Shown: positions 10,679 through 21,668, counted from the first letter of the stretch. The stretch is DNA of 64,000 bases from Ctena decussata (GCA_963989385.1 OZ022510.1:37453448-37517447); one strand, 5' to 3'. Notes: a model not told the origin generated them from the letters alone. Numbers and translations are program-made.

Positions 10679-10876
10679 ACTCCAGAAATGGTTGGGGTTT
10701 TGAGGATAATTCTGAGATAATCTTACTTCTCAACAAAAATGTATGTTGTGTCCCCTTATTAGAACCATCTCAGGAAGACAGTTCTAATGAAGGTCACAGC
10801 ATATGCTTTTTTATGGAGAAATATGGGAAATTATCTTTTAAAGATATCCCAGTTAACCGTTCTTATCTGGAGCACT
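10679..10876. mobile_element. Foldback MITE, family FB-1 (copy 1)
   Basis: Long inverted arms meet at a central ATTAGAACCATCT/AGACAGTTCTAAT hairpin flanked by GTGTCCCC and GGTCACA. The right end is CTTATCTGGAGCACTGG. Same family as the cleaner copies at 18738 and 21085. Confidence 0.75.
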
Positions 10877-11040
10877 GGTAAGTGTGGGATGATTAATTTC
10901 CCATTGAAAACATATATTGTGACCCCTCAGCATCTGAGCTGCCTCCTTGAGGCAGTTCAGATGACATGTCATGATGTATGTTTTTATCTAGAATAAACAA
11001 AAAATATCCATAATTATCATCAAATACATCACCTAACTTG
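10877..11040. mobile_element. Foldback MITE, family FB-1 (copy 2)
   Basis: Adjacent second copy. Its centre, CATCTGAGCTGCCTC/GAGGCAGTTCAGATG, lies between GTGACCCCT and a degraded GTCATGATG. The terminal motif is decayed. Confidence 0.65.
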
Positions 11041-11055
11041 AAATGTGGAGCTCTG

Positions 11056-11424
11056 CATACCTTATAATTAATCCTATTAAATGCCCCAGGGGTGTTGCAT
11101 TTTGCAAAAGGGGCCTTATTTAGAGCCTAAAGTGTAGTAAATCAGCCACTGCAAAAATACCTCTAATAAGCAATATAAAGGTGATAGGTCACTTCAAAAG
11201 AAGCAGTTCTACTATTTTTGCCTCCCTTTTTAGTTGGGGCCAACTCTTAAAGGAAAGAATTTGCTCCTGTAGGAGCAAATTCTTTTCTTTAAGAGTAGAC
11301 CCATTTCAAAGAGCTTTTTATCCAGCAAAGAAAACAGGAATTCATGCAACATAATATAACATTACATGTATTTTTGAAAAGAGGCAGGGGGCATTTATTA
11401 GAATTAATACAGTAATCTTTGATT
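11056..11424. mobile_element. Foldback MITE, family FB-2 (copy 1), abutting exon 1
   Basis: Terminal inverted repeats ATTAATCCTATTAAATGCCCC and GGGGGCATTTATTAGAATTA flank a central perfect hairpin around GAATTTGCTCCTGTAGGAGC (11241-11302). Its right end lies about ten bases before the splice acceptor of the UBE2J2 start-codon exon. A related copy lies in intron 4 (16488-16915). Confidence 0.75.
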
Positions 11425-11433
11425 CTGTTGCAG

Positions 11434-11561
11434 ATGCCACCAACATCCAAAAGAGTAAATACAACAGCCACTGCCCGGCTACGACAAGATTACATGAGAA
11501 TCATGAAGGACCCAGTTCCATATGTGAGGGCTGCTCCACTACCCTCAAACATACTAGAATG
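11434..11561 (+). CDS. UBE2J2: UBE2J2 coding exon 1
   Basis: Follows acceptor GATTCTGTTGCAG directly with ATG, so an untranslated exon lies upstream. Encodes [20 protein letters not shown] through the start of W43: the N-terminal helix of the UBC fold and the [19 protein letters not shown] block. Ends after two bases of a Trp codon; donor GTAATG. Confidence 0.95.
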
Positions 11562-14500
11562 GTAATGTATATTTTAGTAGGACCTTCACTTATATGAGCC
11601 ACATCATGTGATCTCTAACAATGCAGCATCGGTGACAAGCAAAGGCTCTAGTCAGACTGCACTTTTGTGCAGTCTGTTCAGAGCCTTTGCTTGTCACATC
11701 AACCATCTGTGGAATATGCCTAAGCCACACAGCCTCCAGAGAGACCTCTACAGACCAGTTGTTAACCCTTTTTGCACTCAGAATGGCCAAAACTCTAAAG
11801 AGGTTTGGCCATTCTGAGTGCAAAGGGGCCAATGATAAGGACGATCTGAATATCACATAACATAGATGCCACATTGTTGGAATTCACGTGATGTGGCTCA
11901 AATTATATTTTAGCAAGGTCACAAGAAAAGATTCCATATGTACACAGGCCAAGTGTCACTGAGTGAGAAAATCTCACTTTAATTTGCCTCAGCCAGAGCT
12001 CCAGATAAAAGGGGTAAAAGTGATAATTCAGAGATAATTTTTCTTACCGCTTCAGTGATTTTTTTTCACTATTTTAGGCTTTCCGCTTCAGTGATTTTTT
12101 TCACTATTTTGGGAATGGTGCCGGTGCCCACAGAATTGGGAAAAATAGTGTATTCTCATTAAATTTGATATTTCAGAAACACCTTTATTGGCTCAAGTGA
12201 TGGGATAGGGGACATGAAAATGAACACATAATATTTAAATTGAATTATAGCTATATATCTGCCAGTTCTCAAAGCAAGCAAGTAAATTTATGCTTGCAGA
12301 ATGGTCTCTAGAAAAATTCTTCCTGCAATTGGGAATTTTTCAACTTCCAGTTGGGAAAAAAAGATACTGTTTTGAATTGGGACTGGTGCCTTTTATGGGC
12401 ACCACCTATATAGAGAGAAAAATCACTGCGCTTAACGAAAACATATGTTGTGACCCCTCATTAGAACCGTCTCAGTGAGACGGTTCTAATGAGGGGTCAC
12501 ATCTTGCGTTTTTGTTGAAAAATAAGGAATATTATCCCTGTTACTCCTTCTTATCTGAAACACTGATACCAATAGGATTTTCATATCTGACTTATTTTGT
12601 GCTGTGTAGTTCTTGTATAGTTTTGTCTCACCGGTAACTAGCAGAAGCTAGACATAGGTATTACTTTGTGGGTTTCAGTAGCATAAGCTTTTGTAGAGTT
12701 TTCTGGTTTAACTGTCAGGGTTCCCACGGGCTCTGGAAAACATGAAAAATGACTGAAAAAATTCATGCATAGAAAAATCACGGAATTTGAAAAATGATGA
12801 AATATCAAGGAAAATCATGGAATTTTAATACGAGATGCCAGTTTGGCTGTCATTACTTCTCATTTTTTCTGGCGCTCTTTGCTCGCTTGTTAAATCTTGA
12901 GAAATACAATTCCAATTTTTCATAAAAGCAATTCAAATATTTTTTTCATCCACATGCTATTTGGTGTGTAGATTCTCTTGCTACAAAGATTGTACATGTA
13001 TATCCAAACAGCAAAGACTCAGTATGCTAGACTTCTTATCAAGAGCTCAATAAGATAGTCAGGTTTCGCTTTCTATTTCTTTTTCAGGCACTATATAGTA
13101 ACAGGACCAGAAAAGTCACCATATGAAGGTAAGGGCAGAGCACAGACAAGTGGCTAACACATATACAATGCCTAAAATCTGTTTGTAGCATGGCTAATAT
13201 ATTCACTCTTCCTAAATTACCCATTGTATCAAGTACTTATGGTGAATTTGATATTTTACATTTGCAATATTCCAAACTTTTACTCGTCCTTCAGCATGAG
13301 GCACATGAACCGGTACACGAAAAAAAAAACAAAGTGGTTGTGCGCCCACCTCAGACTCTGATCAGCCTGGGCATCAGCCCAGTCAGCTCAGACTCTTTGC
13401 TAAGCGCTTAAAAGGTAGTTAAGGATCTAAGCTACCTCCATTGGGACAGCAAAGACTCTGATCAGACTGGGCGGATGCCCAGGTTGATCTGAGTCTGTGC
13501 TGTGCGCACAACCATTTTGCTGGTTTCTTGTGTCACAGCTCACGTTATTGCAAGCAGACAAATGACCTTTCCAGCCTTGTGTAGAACATGGTAATATAAG
13601 CAGCCAGAGATATAACTGAAAATGATAACTAGTTAATTGTAATTGGAAGCAGTTACTTAAATGTTGACATTATCTCCCTTTATTTCAGGAGCTGTATTTA
13701 TGGTTCTTCAATAAATTATTGCGTAACCTATTAATGTTCCAAGGAATAAGTTACATTGTATTTCTATTACTCAAAATTGTTTGATATTAACTTATCTTGA
13801 CAAAATCTAGAGAGTTAAAGGGTAACCCTGCTGTCTTAATTGCACAACATATTTACCTACCAGTTGGGGACTACATCGTGATTACTCTTTCCGACCTCCA
13901 AAGGAGCAGTCTGATCTGGGTTTTTAACTACATGTACTATGCTGATGCACTTTTATGAGTTTTGTCCCAATATTTGAGCCGAGACAGGAGAAAACCAACA
14001 ATGTGGTTGTGCGCCGAGTGCTGACTCAGAGCAGCCTGTGCATCTGTCCAGTCCACTCAGACTCTTTGCTAAGCCCTTAAAGGGTAACTAATGGTCTAAG
14101 CTACCTCCATGCGGACAGCGGAGACTCTGATCAGACTGGGCGGATGCCCAGGCTTATCTGAGTCTGTGCTTGGCGGACAACCACTTTGTTGGTTTTGTCG
14201 TGTTGCAGCTCATTTAGGTTTATATTACCATACTTATTTTTGGACAGGTGGAACATACCATGGAAAATTGATATTTCCACGAGAATTTCCATTCAAGCCA
14301 CCCAGTATATACATGATCACACCAAATGGTCGATTTAAATGTAATACAAGGTAAGTGTGAAATATGTCAGTCATTCAGTACTCCAGATAAGACGGGGTAA
14401 CAGTGATTATTATGGCATAATTTTCCTCATTGCTTCATAAAAACATAGGTTGTGACCCACAATATATGTTTTCATTGAAAAAAATAAGGAAAATTATCTC

Positions 14501-17500
14501 TGAATTCTTACACAAAAAGCCCATCTTATCTGGACCTCGGCATGTTGTCCTTTTTTGGGCTTAAACTGATTTAAAAAAAAAAAAAGCATCATTTGGATCT
14601 TGACTATTTTGCAGTCTGTAAGTTTATTTTGAAATACATGGGTCTCACGTCTTGCCTTACAATATGAGCCACGACATGACAAAGCCAACAAAGTGGCATG
14701 TGTGCCCAGTGAAAACTCAGATCAGCCTGGGCCTCTCTTTGAGCACAAGCAGACTGGGCAGATACCCGACCTGATCTGAGTCTTTGCATTGGGCAAATGC
14801 TCATAATATGAGTGGACGAAACAGAGACTACATTCATAATTCTGGCATATCTTGAGCTGTGTAAAGTTATCATTTTTGTCTTCAGTTAGCAGAAAGCGAC
14901 ACATGCATATTGCTTTTCCAGTGTCTATGGTGGCATAAACTTTGTCAAATTTTCCAGTTTAGCTCTGTGACAGTGCGCAGACAGGTGAGACACAATGTTC
15001 CATGGGCTTCTTATTATTATGTCCCCCACCAAAGGTGAGGGGGGGGGCATATTGTTTTCAGTGCGGATCCCGGGCGTCGGGGTCATATTTTCTTGTATGC
15101 ATGATATCTCTTGAACCAATGGATGGAATTTCACCAAACCTGCATGGATATATCATTGGGACAAGCTTAAGAGCTGATTAGATTTTGGTGACCTTGACCT
15201 CATTTTCAAGGTCACAAGAGGACTTAAATGGCGTGAAAATTTCTTGTATGCACAGTATCTCCTGATCCAATAGGTGGAATTTCACCAAACCTGCACAGAT
15301 ATGTCATTGGGACAAGCTTAAAAGCTGATTAGATTTTGGTAACCTTGATCTCATTTTCAAGGTCACAGGAGGACTTAAATGGCGTGAAAATTTCTTGTAT
15401 GCACAATATCTCTTGAACCAATGGTTGGAATTTCACCAGACTTGACTTGATATATCATTAAGACAAGCTTAAGAGCTGATCAGATTTTGGTGACCTTGAC
15501 CTCATTTTGAAGGTCACAGGAGGACTTAAATATGTGAAAATTTCACTAAAATTGATATTTTCTTGAGCTTTTGGCTTAATTCCCACCAAACTTGCATAGA
15601 TGTACCTTTGGGACAATCTTAAGAGTTGACTAGGTTATGGTGACCTTGACCCCATTTTTAAGGTCAAAAGCCAACTTACAAATGTTAATGATATTTCTTC
15701 AACCAATCGATGGATAGTCATCAGACTTGCATGGATATAACGCTGTGACAGGTTTAAGACCTGTTTAGTGTTTGGTGACCTTTACCCCTTTTTCAAGGTC
15801 ATGGTCTTGTATGTAAGATATCTTTGGAACCAGTGGATGGATTTTTTCCAAACTTGCACAGGTATTTCATTTAGACAAGCTTTACGAGTTTATTTGATTT
15901 TGATGACCTGGACCTCATTTTCAAGGTAACAGGATCAAGGAATTAAATATGTGAAAATTTCAGGAAAATTGATATAGCCCTTGAATGTTGCCTTCATTCC
16001 CACCAATTATAATAGAACAGAACAGAACATAATACTTTTCGCTAAGAATATATTACTTGAACCAGTGGGTGGAATAAAATCAGACTTTTATGGATGTATG
16101 ATTATGACAAGCAGAATTAAGAGATTTTGGTGAGCTTGACTCATTTTGAAGATCACAGAAGGATTTTAAATGCTCTTGATTGTATTGATATCTTTAGACC
16201 AAACTTGATAGATTATATCAATATAGCAGAGTGTTAGGACAATGAATTGAGTGGGTTGGAACACACGTATGGTGGATTAGAGGGGATGGGTAATTGGCTG
16301 GTGGGGGGACATCTGTTTTTCTCTGAAAACATTTCTAGTTATTTTCATTTTTTCTTTCCAGGTTGTGTTTGTCTATAAGTGATTTTCACCCGGACACTTG
16401 GAACCCGGCCTGGTCAGTCTCAACCATTTTGACAGGATTGCTAAGTTTTATGGTAAGCCAGAAACCACAAATGGATGGAATACCATATTAATCTTATAAA
16501 AGGCCCTGCTGTAATAAATGCCCCCTGCCTCTTTTCCAAAAATAGGTTATGTTAGCTTGCATAAATTCCTGTTTGCTTCTGTGGATGTCTTCGGCGCGAA
16601 ATAGCCCTTTTGGTGCTGATGTGCCGTAAAACCCATATCACTCACTCTGTGGATGTCGTAGCTCTTTGATATGGGGTTTACTCTTAAAGGAAAGAATTTG
16701 CTCCTAGAGGAGCAAATTCTTTTTCTTTAAGAGTAGACCTTAACTGGAAAGGGAGGCAAAATAGTAGAGTTGCTTCCTCTGTAAGTATACCCATTTACCT
16801 TAATACTGTTAATTGGAAGTAGTTGGCAGTGGCTGATTTACTACAGTTTAGGCTCTAAATAAAACCCCTCTTTTGTAAAATGGAATGCCACGGGGTGTTT
16901 AATAGGATTAATACAGTATTTTCATGCATAATAGTAAATAAGTTTTCAGATCTCTGCCATTTCCACTACTGGTAATAAATTCTAGATAAAAGAGAGGCTT
17001 TGGTGATAATCAGGGATAATTTTTCTCACTATTCATAAAAACATACAACGTGACTCTTCATTAGAGCAGCCTTGCTGAGGTGTTTTTTTTGAGGGATTAT
17101 AATGTATGTTTTTACCCAGAATGATAAAAAGTTATGCCAGAGTTATCACCAGTACTCCTTATTTAGAGATGGTCTTTATGTAATGAATCATTGAAAGAAA
17201 CTTGAGCTTCTTTTGTGATTCAGCTGAAAGTCAACAAATTCATGAAATAGGGGATAAAGAGGATATATAGTTTAATGTTTCTAAGTTGCTGAATACAACA
17301 TGAAACAGCCAACATAATTTGTTATCTTAAAACAATAATGTTTTACTTATGACAATGACTTGAGTGAGATAAAATTTTATTTTAGATAATGATAGAAATG
17401 GCTGAGTAGCTACAATTTTGGTATGGTTTAAAAATCTGGGATGAATACCATATTTCTAATTGAAAATATATGTTTTTGCCCTACGTGAAGCAATCCTGTC

Positions 17501-20500
17501 CTAGGGGGCCACAACATGTTTTATGAGAAGTGATCAGAAGTCACAAAATTATCACCAAAACCAATGTTATCTAGAGCACTGTGAAATACTTGTTTATCTT
17601 CTTTTACAGCTGGAAAAGAGCCCAACATTAGGAAGCTTAGAAACATCAGATTACACTGTGAGTAAACAAAATAGTTATTATAAAAAAGTTAGATCGACCA
17701 TCAACATCATATTTGGATACAAGTTCCATTTGACACCAAAACTGACCTTTTACTAAATGTAGGTCACAGTGATTTTTGTTTCATGGTTCAGTGATTCTGC
17801 CTTATATCTTGAAGATGATGTAATAGGATATGACTTCCATATGGCACCAAGATTAACCTCTTAATATATCCTCCTTGTCAAAAGTTTAGCGTATTTTTAA
17901 AATAAATGTACCAAGATCATTAGAAATCATAATACTTTAGTTCCACTTTTCAGTATTAAGATAAATGCATTCTTCCTTCAACAGCAATGCTTAAACATTG
18001 CAAAAACTCCAAATTTAAATTGATTGGAGCAAGCACTGCATAAAGAGGGCACATAAATGAATGCCCCTGAAATTCAGGTATTCGAGAGAAAATAATGCTT
18101 CGTTTTGATGGTTGTAAAAGCAGTAATTTCGTTTTCGCCAAAAACATTTAGCATTACCAAACATTAAATTGGTGTAAAAGAAAAGTCACTCACAGCGCAT
18201 GACAATATTTTTTTTTCCCAAAATGTGTTTTTTGGATATGTGCATCCGTGCTTGCCCTGTGCAATTTTTTCTCAAATTCAAATCAAACTTGCTAATTCCA
18301 CAAACTTCAAGATGAATTATTGGTGTTGATGATAGAATACATTTACTTCCACAGAAAGTCTGAATTCAATTGTTATTATCTCTAATAATCTTATTTTTTG
18401 CTTTCGCAATAAGCTAAACTTTTGGCGAGGAGTATAGTTTGGTCAGTATGACTATTTACAAAGAATTTTCAAGGCACACTGATTAAAAAAATGGCAATAT
18501 ATAAAATGTGCACTATCGGAGAGGTTTGCTTTTGTGTTACAGCTCATAGCTTTATTCTGCAAAAGTTTAGTTTTCACACAGAGCTGCATTGATAAAGAGC
18601 TATTTTCACCATACTTAACTTTGTTTTTGCATGTAGATTTGTAAATTTCACCAAGTTCTACAGTACAGAAATCATATATTGCAAAATATATTACATTATT
18701 TCTACAATGACTTACCTTGTAGCAGCACTAAAAATTGACAGAGCTCTTGATAAGAGGGAGTATTTCGTGATAATTAGGGATAATTTTTGCGAATTCTGCA
18801 TAAAAACATATGTTGTGACCCCTTATCTGAACCGTCTCAACGAGACGGTTCAGATGAGAGGTCACAACATATGGTTTCAATGAGAAATAAGAAAAATTAT
18901 CCCTAATTATCATCAAATACTCCCTCTTATCTACCACTCTGAATTGCCTCATCATGGCAACTCTATTGACATCCCCCATTATTTGTTGTCAATTTTTCAA
19001 ATACACAATTTTTAATTTTTAAAATTCTATGTCAATATTTTTCAGAAAAGACAGTTAGCAGCACAAAGTAATCAGTTTAACCTCAATGATAAAACTTTCT
19101 GTGAATTGTTTCCAGATGTTGTACAGGTTAGTTCTTTAATTTATTACCTGCTGGAGGTGGACGACGAGGTTTCTGTAAAGGGTGTGCACCAAGATCAAAT
19201 TGCTTCTGATCAGAGCCATTATGATTTACCATGAATCTTAGTGAACGAGAAACACTTACAGAAATTTACCGTGTTAACAGGGAACCCAGGCCCCGAGGTT
19301 ATAAAGCTTTTTTCGTGCTCAACTCAGCTGAGCATGAAATTTTCTCCGCTGATATATATGAAAATGCCAACTAATGTTGGCATTTTCATATTCATAAGCA
19401 GATAAAATTTCATACTCAGCTAAACTGAGCATGAAAAAAACTGTTCGTATCAGTAATTTGCTATTTATTAGCTGGTAAAATTCCATGCTCAACTCAGCTG
19501 AGCATGAAAAAAGTTTTATAACCTCGGGGCCTGGCAGCCAATTGGGTTAAGCACTGGCCTGCTGATTTAGCGGTCATGGGTTCGATTTCTGTTGGAGGCA
19601 GAAACTTTGTTAGTAGAAAACTGGATTCCATTTCACACAGCTTTATATTATCAATCTCCATTCATTCTGATTATGAAATAACTGACTGGATGGATGGATG
19701 ACTTGCGATTTTACATCCATTTTGACAGTATGTCAGTCATATCAGGACAATGGGTGGATGATAATGAAAGGCTGTGTGCAATGGAACCCCATTTACGATT
19801 GGAAAGATTCCCTTCTACAGCAGGGCTCAAACCCGGTACCGCTAGATCAGCAGGCCAGTGCTTAACCCACTGAATTACTGGGGCTGAAATACTGTAGAAA
19901 AGGTCGTAAAATAGCAAGTCATCCTTCCGTCTCTGAGAATAGAAGAGTGATCATTATCTCATTAGATAAACATAATCATACAAAGTACATGTATTTTTAT
20001 TACAAATGAAACTTATCACACTTGCCCATGATTGCATACATTTGCACGCTAAGATTATCAAAAGATGTGTTTAATGATATCAGATCATGTAAAACTCAGT
20101 AATTGCGATGTGTCCTAGCTCAGTGGATTAAGATTTGGCCTAAGGTAGCAGTCTAGGTTTGAATCCCGCAAGAGGTGGAAAAGCATGGTTCTGTTGTAAA
20201 CGTTCTTTCATTATCTCCCTTTCAACAGCTGCATATGACAAATACTTTTGAAAGGGCAGTAAAATCTCAAGTCATCCATCTATCTCAATATTAGACCTAC
20301 TTAAAAGACTGAACAACACCAGATTGATGCAAAATGGCTAGGGGAAAATTTTCTTACAAAGAGAACTCTGACAACTTGGGAAAAACCTAGTTATAAGAGA
20401 AATAAAACTTTGATTTTTATCATGGCTATTCCAGATTAAAGTACCTCCCTGGGTAGGACCGAAACTTTTTCTGAGGGGTATTACCAAGGAAATTTTAATT

Positions 20501-21050
20501 ACATTTACAATAACAAATCATAGTACATTGTATTTCTATCTCTTCAACCACCCACCATCAAAATTTTCATTAGTTTCTGGTCCTGCCCCAGGATGTAATT
20601 TTTCCTGGAAAAGTCCTCAGTATTTCACTCTTGAACACCAAATATGGTACTTTCTGTAGTGGCTATGCCACTCATGAAACCACTGCTTTTAGTGTTCATT
20701 TGGTGAATCAGTTCCAATGAAATACTGAAAAAGATCAAATATCCTCTATTTTTCTTGACATTCGTCATTTATTTCATGAGAGCATTGAAAATTTGTGCCT
20801 TATGTTTAATTTCATACGTCTGTGTTTACAGAAAATTCAAGATGACATTAAAAAGCGAGAAGAGGAGCTACTTGAATCTACGAAAGATGCGAATAATTCT
20901 AACACAAACAATTCTAGTGTAAACGCAGATGTTATCGACCCAGGAAATCAAGGAATATTCGGCACTGCCCTTGCAAATATTTTTGTGATAATCGGATTTG
21001 CTGCTTTTGCATATACTGTTAAATGTGTGTTACGAAGTGCTGTAGAATGA
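11434..21050 (+). CDS. UBE2J2: Ubiquitin-conjugating enzyme E2 J2, complete coding region (7 exons)
   Basis: Coding exons 11434-11561, 13088-13128, 14248-14350, 16362-16452, 17610-17657, 19046-19126 and 20832-21050 join in frame to 711 nt, 236 residues plus stop. All junctions are GT/AG. The protein is the metazoan Ubc6-type E2: UBC fold at residues ~12-165, catalytic Cys93 in [18 protein letters not shown], with TPNGRF (81-86) in the place where most E2s have HPN, as in this family. A Lys/Glu-rich then Asn/Ser-rich linker follows (165-204), and a C-terminal membrane anchor (about 210-226, [14 protein letters not shown]). It takes ubiquitin from E1 and hands it to ER-bound E3s in ER-associated degradation. 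It is tail-anchored with the catalytic domain in the cytosol. Human UBE2J2 is about 259 residues; the difference is in the linker. The gene looks intact. Confidence 0.97.
11595..11900. mobile_element. TIR/foldback MITE, family FB-3 (copy 1), UBE2J2 intron 1
   Basis: Ends TGAGCCACATCATGTGAT and ATCACGTG-like GTGATGTGGCTCA are inverted repeats. Inside is a hairpin GCAAAGGCTCTG...GACTGCAC/GTGCAGTC...AGAGCCTTTGC, plus a second TTTGCACTCAGAATGGCCA/TGGCCATTCTGAGTGCAAA pair. The second copy is at 23834-24071. Confidence 0.75.
11985..12568. mobile_element. Foldback MITE FB-1 (copy 3) split by a nested TIR element
   Basis: Left arm (GAGCTCCAGATAAAAGGGG) at about 11997-12048, right arm with the central ATTAGAACCGTCTC/GAGACGGTTCTAAT hairpin at 12434-12568. 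Between them, about 12049-12433, is an element with GCTTCAGTGATTTTTT at the left and AAAAATCACTGCGC at the right. The nesting shows that FB-1 is older. Confidence 0.65.
12569..13087. other. UBE2J2 intron 1, remaining part
   Basis: No repeat structure I can define. Contains the polypyrimidine tract and acceptor for exon 2 at 13075-13087. Confidence 0.5.
13088..13128 (+). CDS. UBE2J2: UBE2J2 coding exon 2
   Basis: 41-nt exon. Completes W43 and encodes [13 protein letters not shown] plus the first base of a Gly codon. Acceptor TTTTCAG, donor GTAAGG. It is an internal beta-strand segment of the UBC fold. Confidence 0.95.
13329..13527. mobile_element. Foldback MITE, family FB-4 (copy 1)
   Basis: Ends ACAAAGTGGTTGTGCGC and GCGCACAACCATTTTGCTGG are inverted. 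Inside are further inverted pairs (CAGACTCTGATCAG / CTGATCAGACTGGGC). Lies in UBE2J2 intron 2. Confidence 0.65.
13991..14206. mobile_element. Foldback MITE, family FB-4 (copy 2)
   Basis: AAAACCAACAATGTGGTTG at the left is answered by CAACCACTTTGTTGGTTTT at the right. It lies in UBE2J2 intron 2, ending 41 bases before exon 3. An open frame here runs from the element into exon 3 but is not a real start. Confidence 0.7.
14248..14350 (+). CDS. UBE2J2: UBE2J2 coding exon 3
   Basis: Encodes [20 protein letters not shown], then [14 protein letters not shown]. It carries the conserved PFKPPS loop and TPNGRF, which takes the place of the HPN motif. Acceptor TTGGACAG, donor GTAAGT. Phase 2 at the end (Arg91 is split). 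Confidence 0.97.
14381..14543. mobile_element. Foldback MITE FB-1 (copy 4, central hairpin lost)
   Basis: Has ACTCCAGATAAGACGGGGTA at the left and CCCATCTTATCTGGA at the right, with the two inner AAACATA..TTGTGACCC arms meeting directly. The central GAACCGTCTC hairpin is deleted. Confidence 0.65.
14681..14815. mobile_element. Foldback MITE FB-4 (copy 3, shortened)
   Basis: Left end AAAGCCAACAAAGTGGCATG. The inner ACTCAGATCAGCCTGGGC / GCATTGGGC arms are shortened. UBE2J2 intron 3. Confidence 0.5.
15019..16312 (+). mobile_element. Hairpin-headed tandem-array element with GTCCCCCACC ends (intron 3)
   Basis: Starts ATGTCCCCCACC-aaa-GGTGAGGGGGGGGCAT and ends TGGTGGGGGGACAT, so the outer ends are inverted repeats and the left end also folds on itself. 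Inside are six or so units of ~148 bp, each with GGTGACCTTGACCTCATTTT and CAAGGTCAC. It fills most of UBE2J2 intron 3 and ends 50 bases before exon 4. No coding frame. Confidence 0.7.
16362..16452 (+). CDS. UBE2J2: UBE2J2 coding exon 4 (catalytic cysteine)
   Basis: Encodes [17 protein letters not shown], then [13 protein letters not shown]. Cys93 is the thioester-forming residue. Acceptor TTTCTTTCCAG, donor GTAAGC, ending in phase 0 after Met121. Confidence 0.97.
16488..16915. mobile_element. Foldback MITE FB-2 (copy 2) with a SINE tail inserted
   Basis: Central hairpin AAAGAATTTGCTCC/GGAGCAAATTCTTT at 16680-16735. The terminal repeats match the copy at 11056-11424 in opposite orientation. 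A short SINE-like tail (GTGCCGTAAAACCCATATCA plus CTCACTC) interrupts it near 16600-16655. UBE2J2 intron 4. Confidence 0.7.
16970..17170. mobile_element. Foldback MITE FB-1 (copy 5, diverged)
   Basis: GATAATCAGGGATAATTTTT / AAAAAGTTATGCCAGAGTTA arms around a degraded CATTAGAGCAGCCTTGCTGAGG centre. A still more diverged copy may lie at 17430-17585 just before exon 5. Confidence 0.6.
17610..17657 (+). CDS. UBE2J2: UBE2J2 coding exon 5
   Basis: 48 nt encoding [16 protein letters not shown], residues 122-137. Acceptor CTTTTACAG, donor GTGAGT, phase 0 at both ends. Confidence 0.96.
17658..18737. other. UBE2J2 intron 5, mostly unassigned
   Basis: AT-rich with no clear repeat unit. An open minus-strand frame at 17956-18147 has no recognisable motif. 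Confidence 0.5.
18738..18945. mobile_element. Foldback MITE FB-1 (copy 6, well preserved)
   Basis: Near-perfect palindrome: AAGAGGGAGTATTTCGTGAT...ACATATGTTGTGACCCCTTA, then CTGAACCGTCTCA/ACGAGACGGTTCAG, then the mirrored arm ending ATACTCCCTCTTATCT. In RNA it would form a hairpin of roughly 90 pairs. UBE2J2 intron 5. Confidence 0.8.
19046..19126 (+). CDS. UBE2J2: UBE2J2 coding exon 6
   Basis: Encodes [20 protein letters not shown], then LFPDVVQ (138-164), the C-terminal helix region of the UBC domain. Acceptor TTTTTCAG, donor GTTAGT, phase 0. Confidence 0.96.
19288..19532. mobile_element. Foldback MITE, family FB-5 (copy 2)
   Basis: Terminal repeats AGGCCCCGAGGTTATAAA and TTTATAACCTCGGGGCCT are near-perfect inverses. 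Inside are repeated CTCAACTCAGCTGAGCATGA segments and an ATGCCAAC/GTTGGCAT centre. UBE2J2 intron 6. Confidence 0.8.
19533..19925. mobile_element. Two tRNA-derived SINE copies (family S1), head-to-head arrangement
   Basis: Plus-strand copy starts with a tRNA-like head (GGGTTAAGCACTGGCCTGC...GGGTTCGA) at 19533. A minus-strand copy with the same head reads back from about 19884 (CGGTACCGCTAGATCAGCAG). The tail GACGTAAAAT-type motif (here GGTCGTAAAATAGCAAGTCA) follows at about 19900. Internal pol III A- and B-box-like sequences are present. UBE2J2 intron 6. Confidence 0.6.
20108..20285 (+). mobile_element. tRNA-derived SINE, family S1
   Basis: Head CCTAGCTCAGTGGATTAAGA...GGTTTGAATCCCGC, body TTCATTATCTCCC, tail GGCAGTAAAATCTCAAGTCA then TCCATC. 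Same family as copies at 31588, 36040, 46905 and 52305. UBE2J2 intron 6. Confidence 0.65.
20832..21050 (+). CDS. UBE2J2: UBE2J2 coding exon 7 (linker, membrane anchor, stop)
   Basis: Acceptor TTTACAG, then [16 protein letters not shown], an Asn/Ser-rich linker, and the tail anchor [20 protein letters not shown], then [12 protein letters not shown] and TGA. The anchor and the short basic luminal tail are typical of UBE2J2. Confidence 0.97.
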   Translation, partial: KIQDDIKKREEELLESTKDANNSNTNNSSVNADVIDPGNQGIFGTALANIFVIIGFAAFAYTVKCVLRSAVE

Positions 21051-21084
21051 CGCAGAATTTTATGTTATGTTGCTGGTCTTTTTC

Positions 21085-21286
21085 AGTGCTCCAGATGAGA
21101 GGGAGTAATGAGGATAATTTGAAGATAATTTTTCTTATTTCTCAACGAAAACATATATTGTGACCCCTCATTAGAACCGTCTCAGCGAGACGGTTCTAAT
21201 GATGGGTCACAAAATATGTTTTTATGGAGACATATGCAAAATTATCCCTTAATTATCCCTGTTACCCCTTCTTATCTGGAGCACTG
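21085..21286. mobile_element. Foldback MITE FB-1 (copy 7) in the UBE2J2 3' flank
   Basis: 202-bp palindrome bounded by AGTGCTCCAGATGAGAGG and CTTATCTGGAGCACTG, with centre CATTAGAACCGTCTCA/GCGAGACGGTTCTAATG. It begins 34 bases after the UBE2J2 stop codon and so is very probably transcribed in the 3' UTR. A candidate AATAAA follows only at 21934. Confidence 0.85.
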
Positions 21287-21668
21287 TTTTTATTTTGATT
21301 TTTAAATGACAAAAGTCTATTAATGCACCAAATAAGAGGGATTTTTAAGGATGAGTCCAAGGTAATATCAGTCAAATCAGTGGGTTCTTGGTTAACTTTT
21401 AAAGCAGATAAAAATGAAGCGCACACCTGTGAAATTTCTAAAATGTTTTGTTCAGGCTATATTATGTGAATTCAAAGACTCAAGGGCAAACAGTGTAGGT
21501 CCAGATGAGGCTGTTCATTATGAGCCCACTCAGCTAGAGCTTCACAGTCTGCAAATTCAACTATTTTTATTTTTGGTGCTTTACATGTTAATGTTGCTCC
21601 TGATTAAAAGCACCTCACTATTAAAGGGGGCTTTGATGGTGAGCAATAGAATGAGTGGCGAAACAAGA

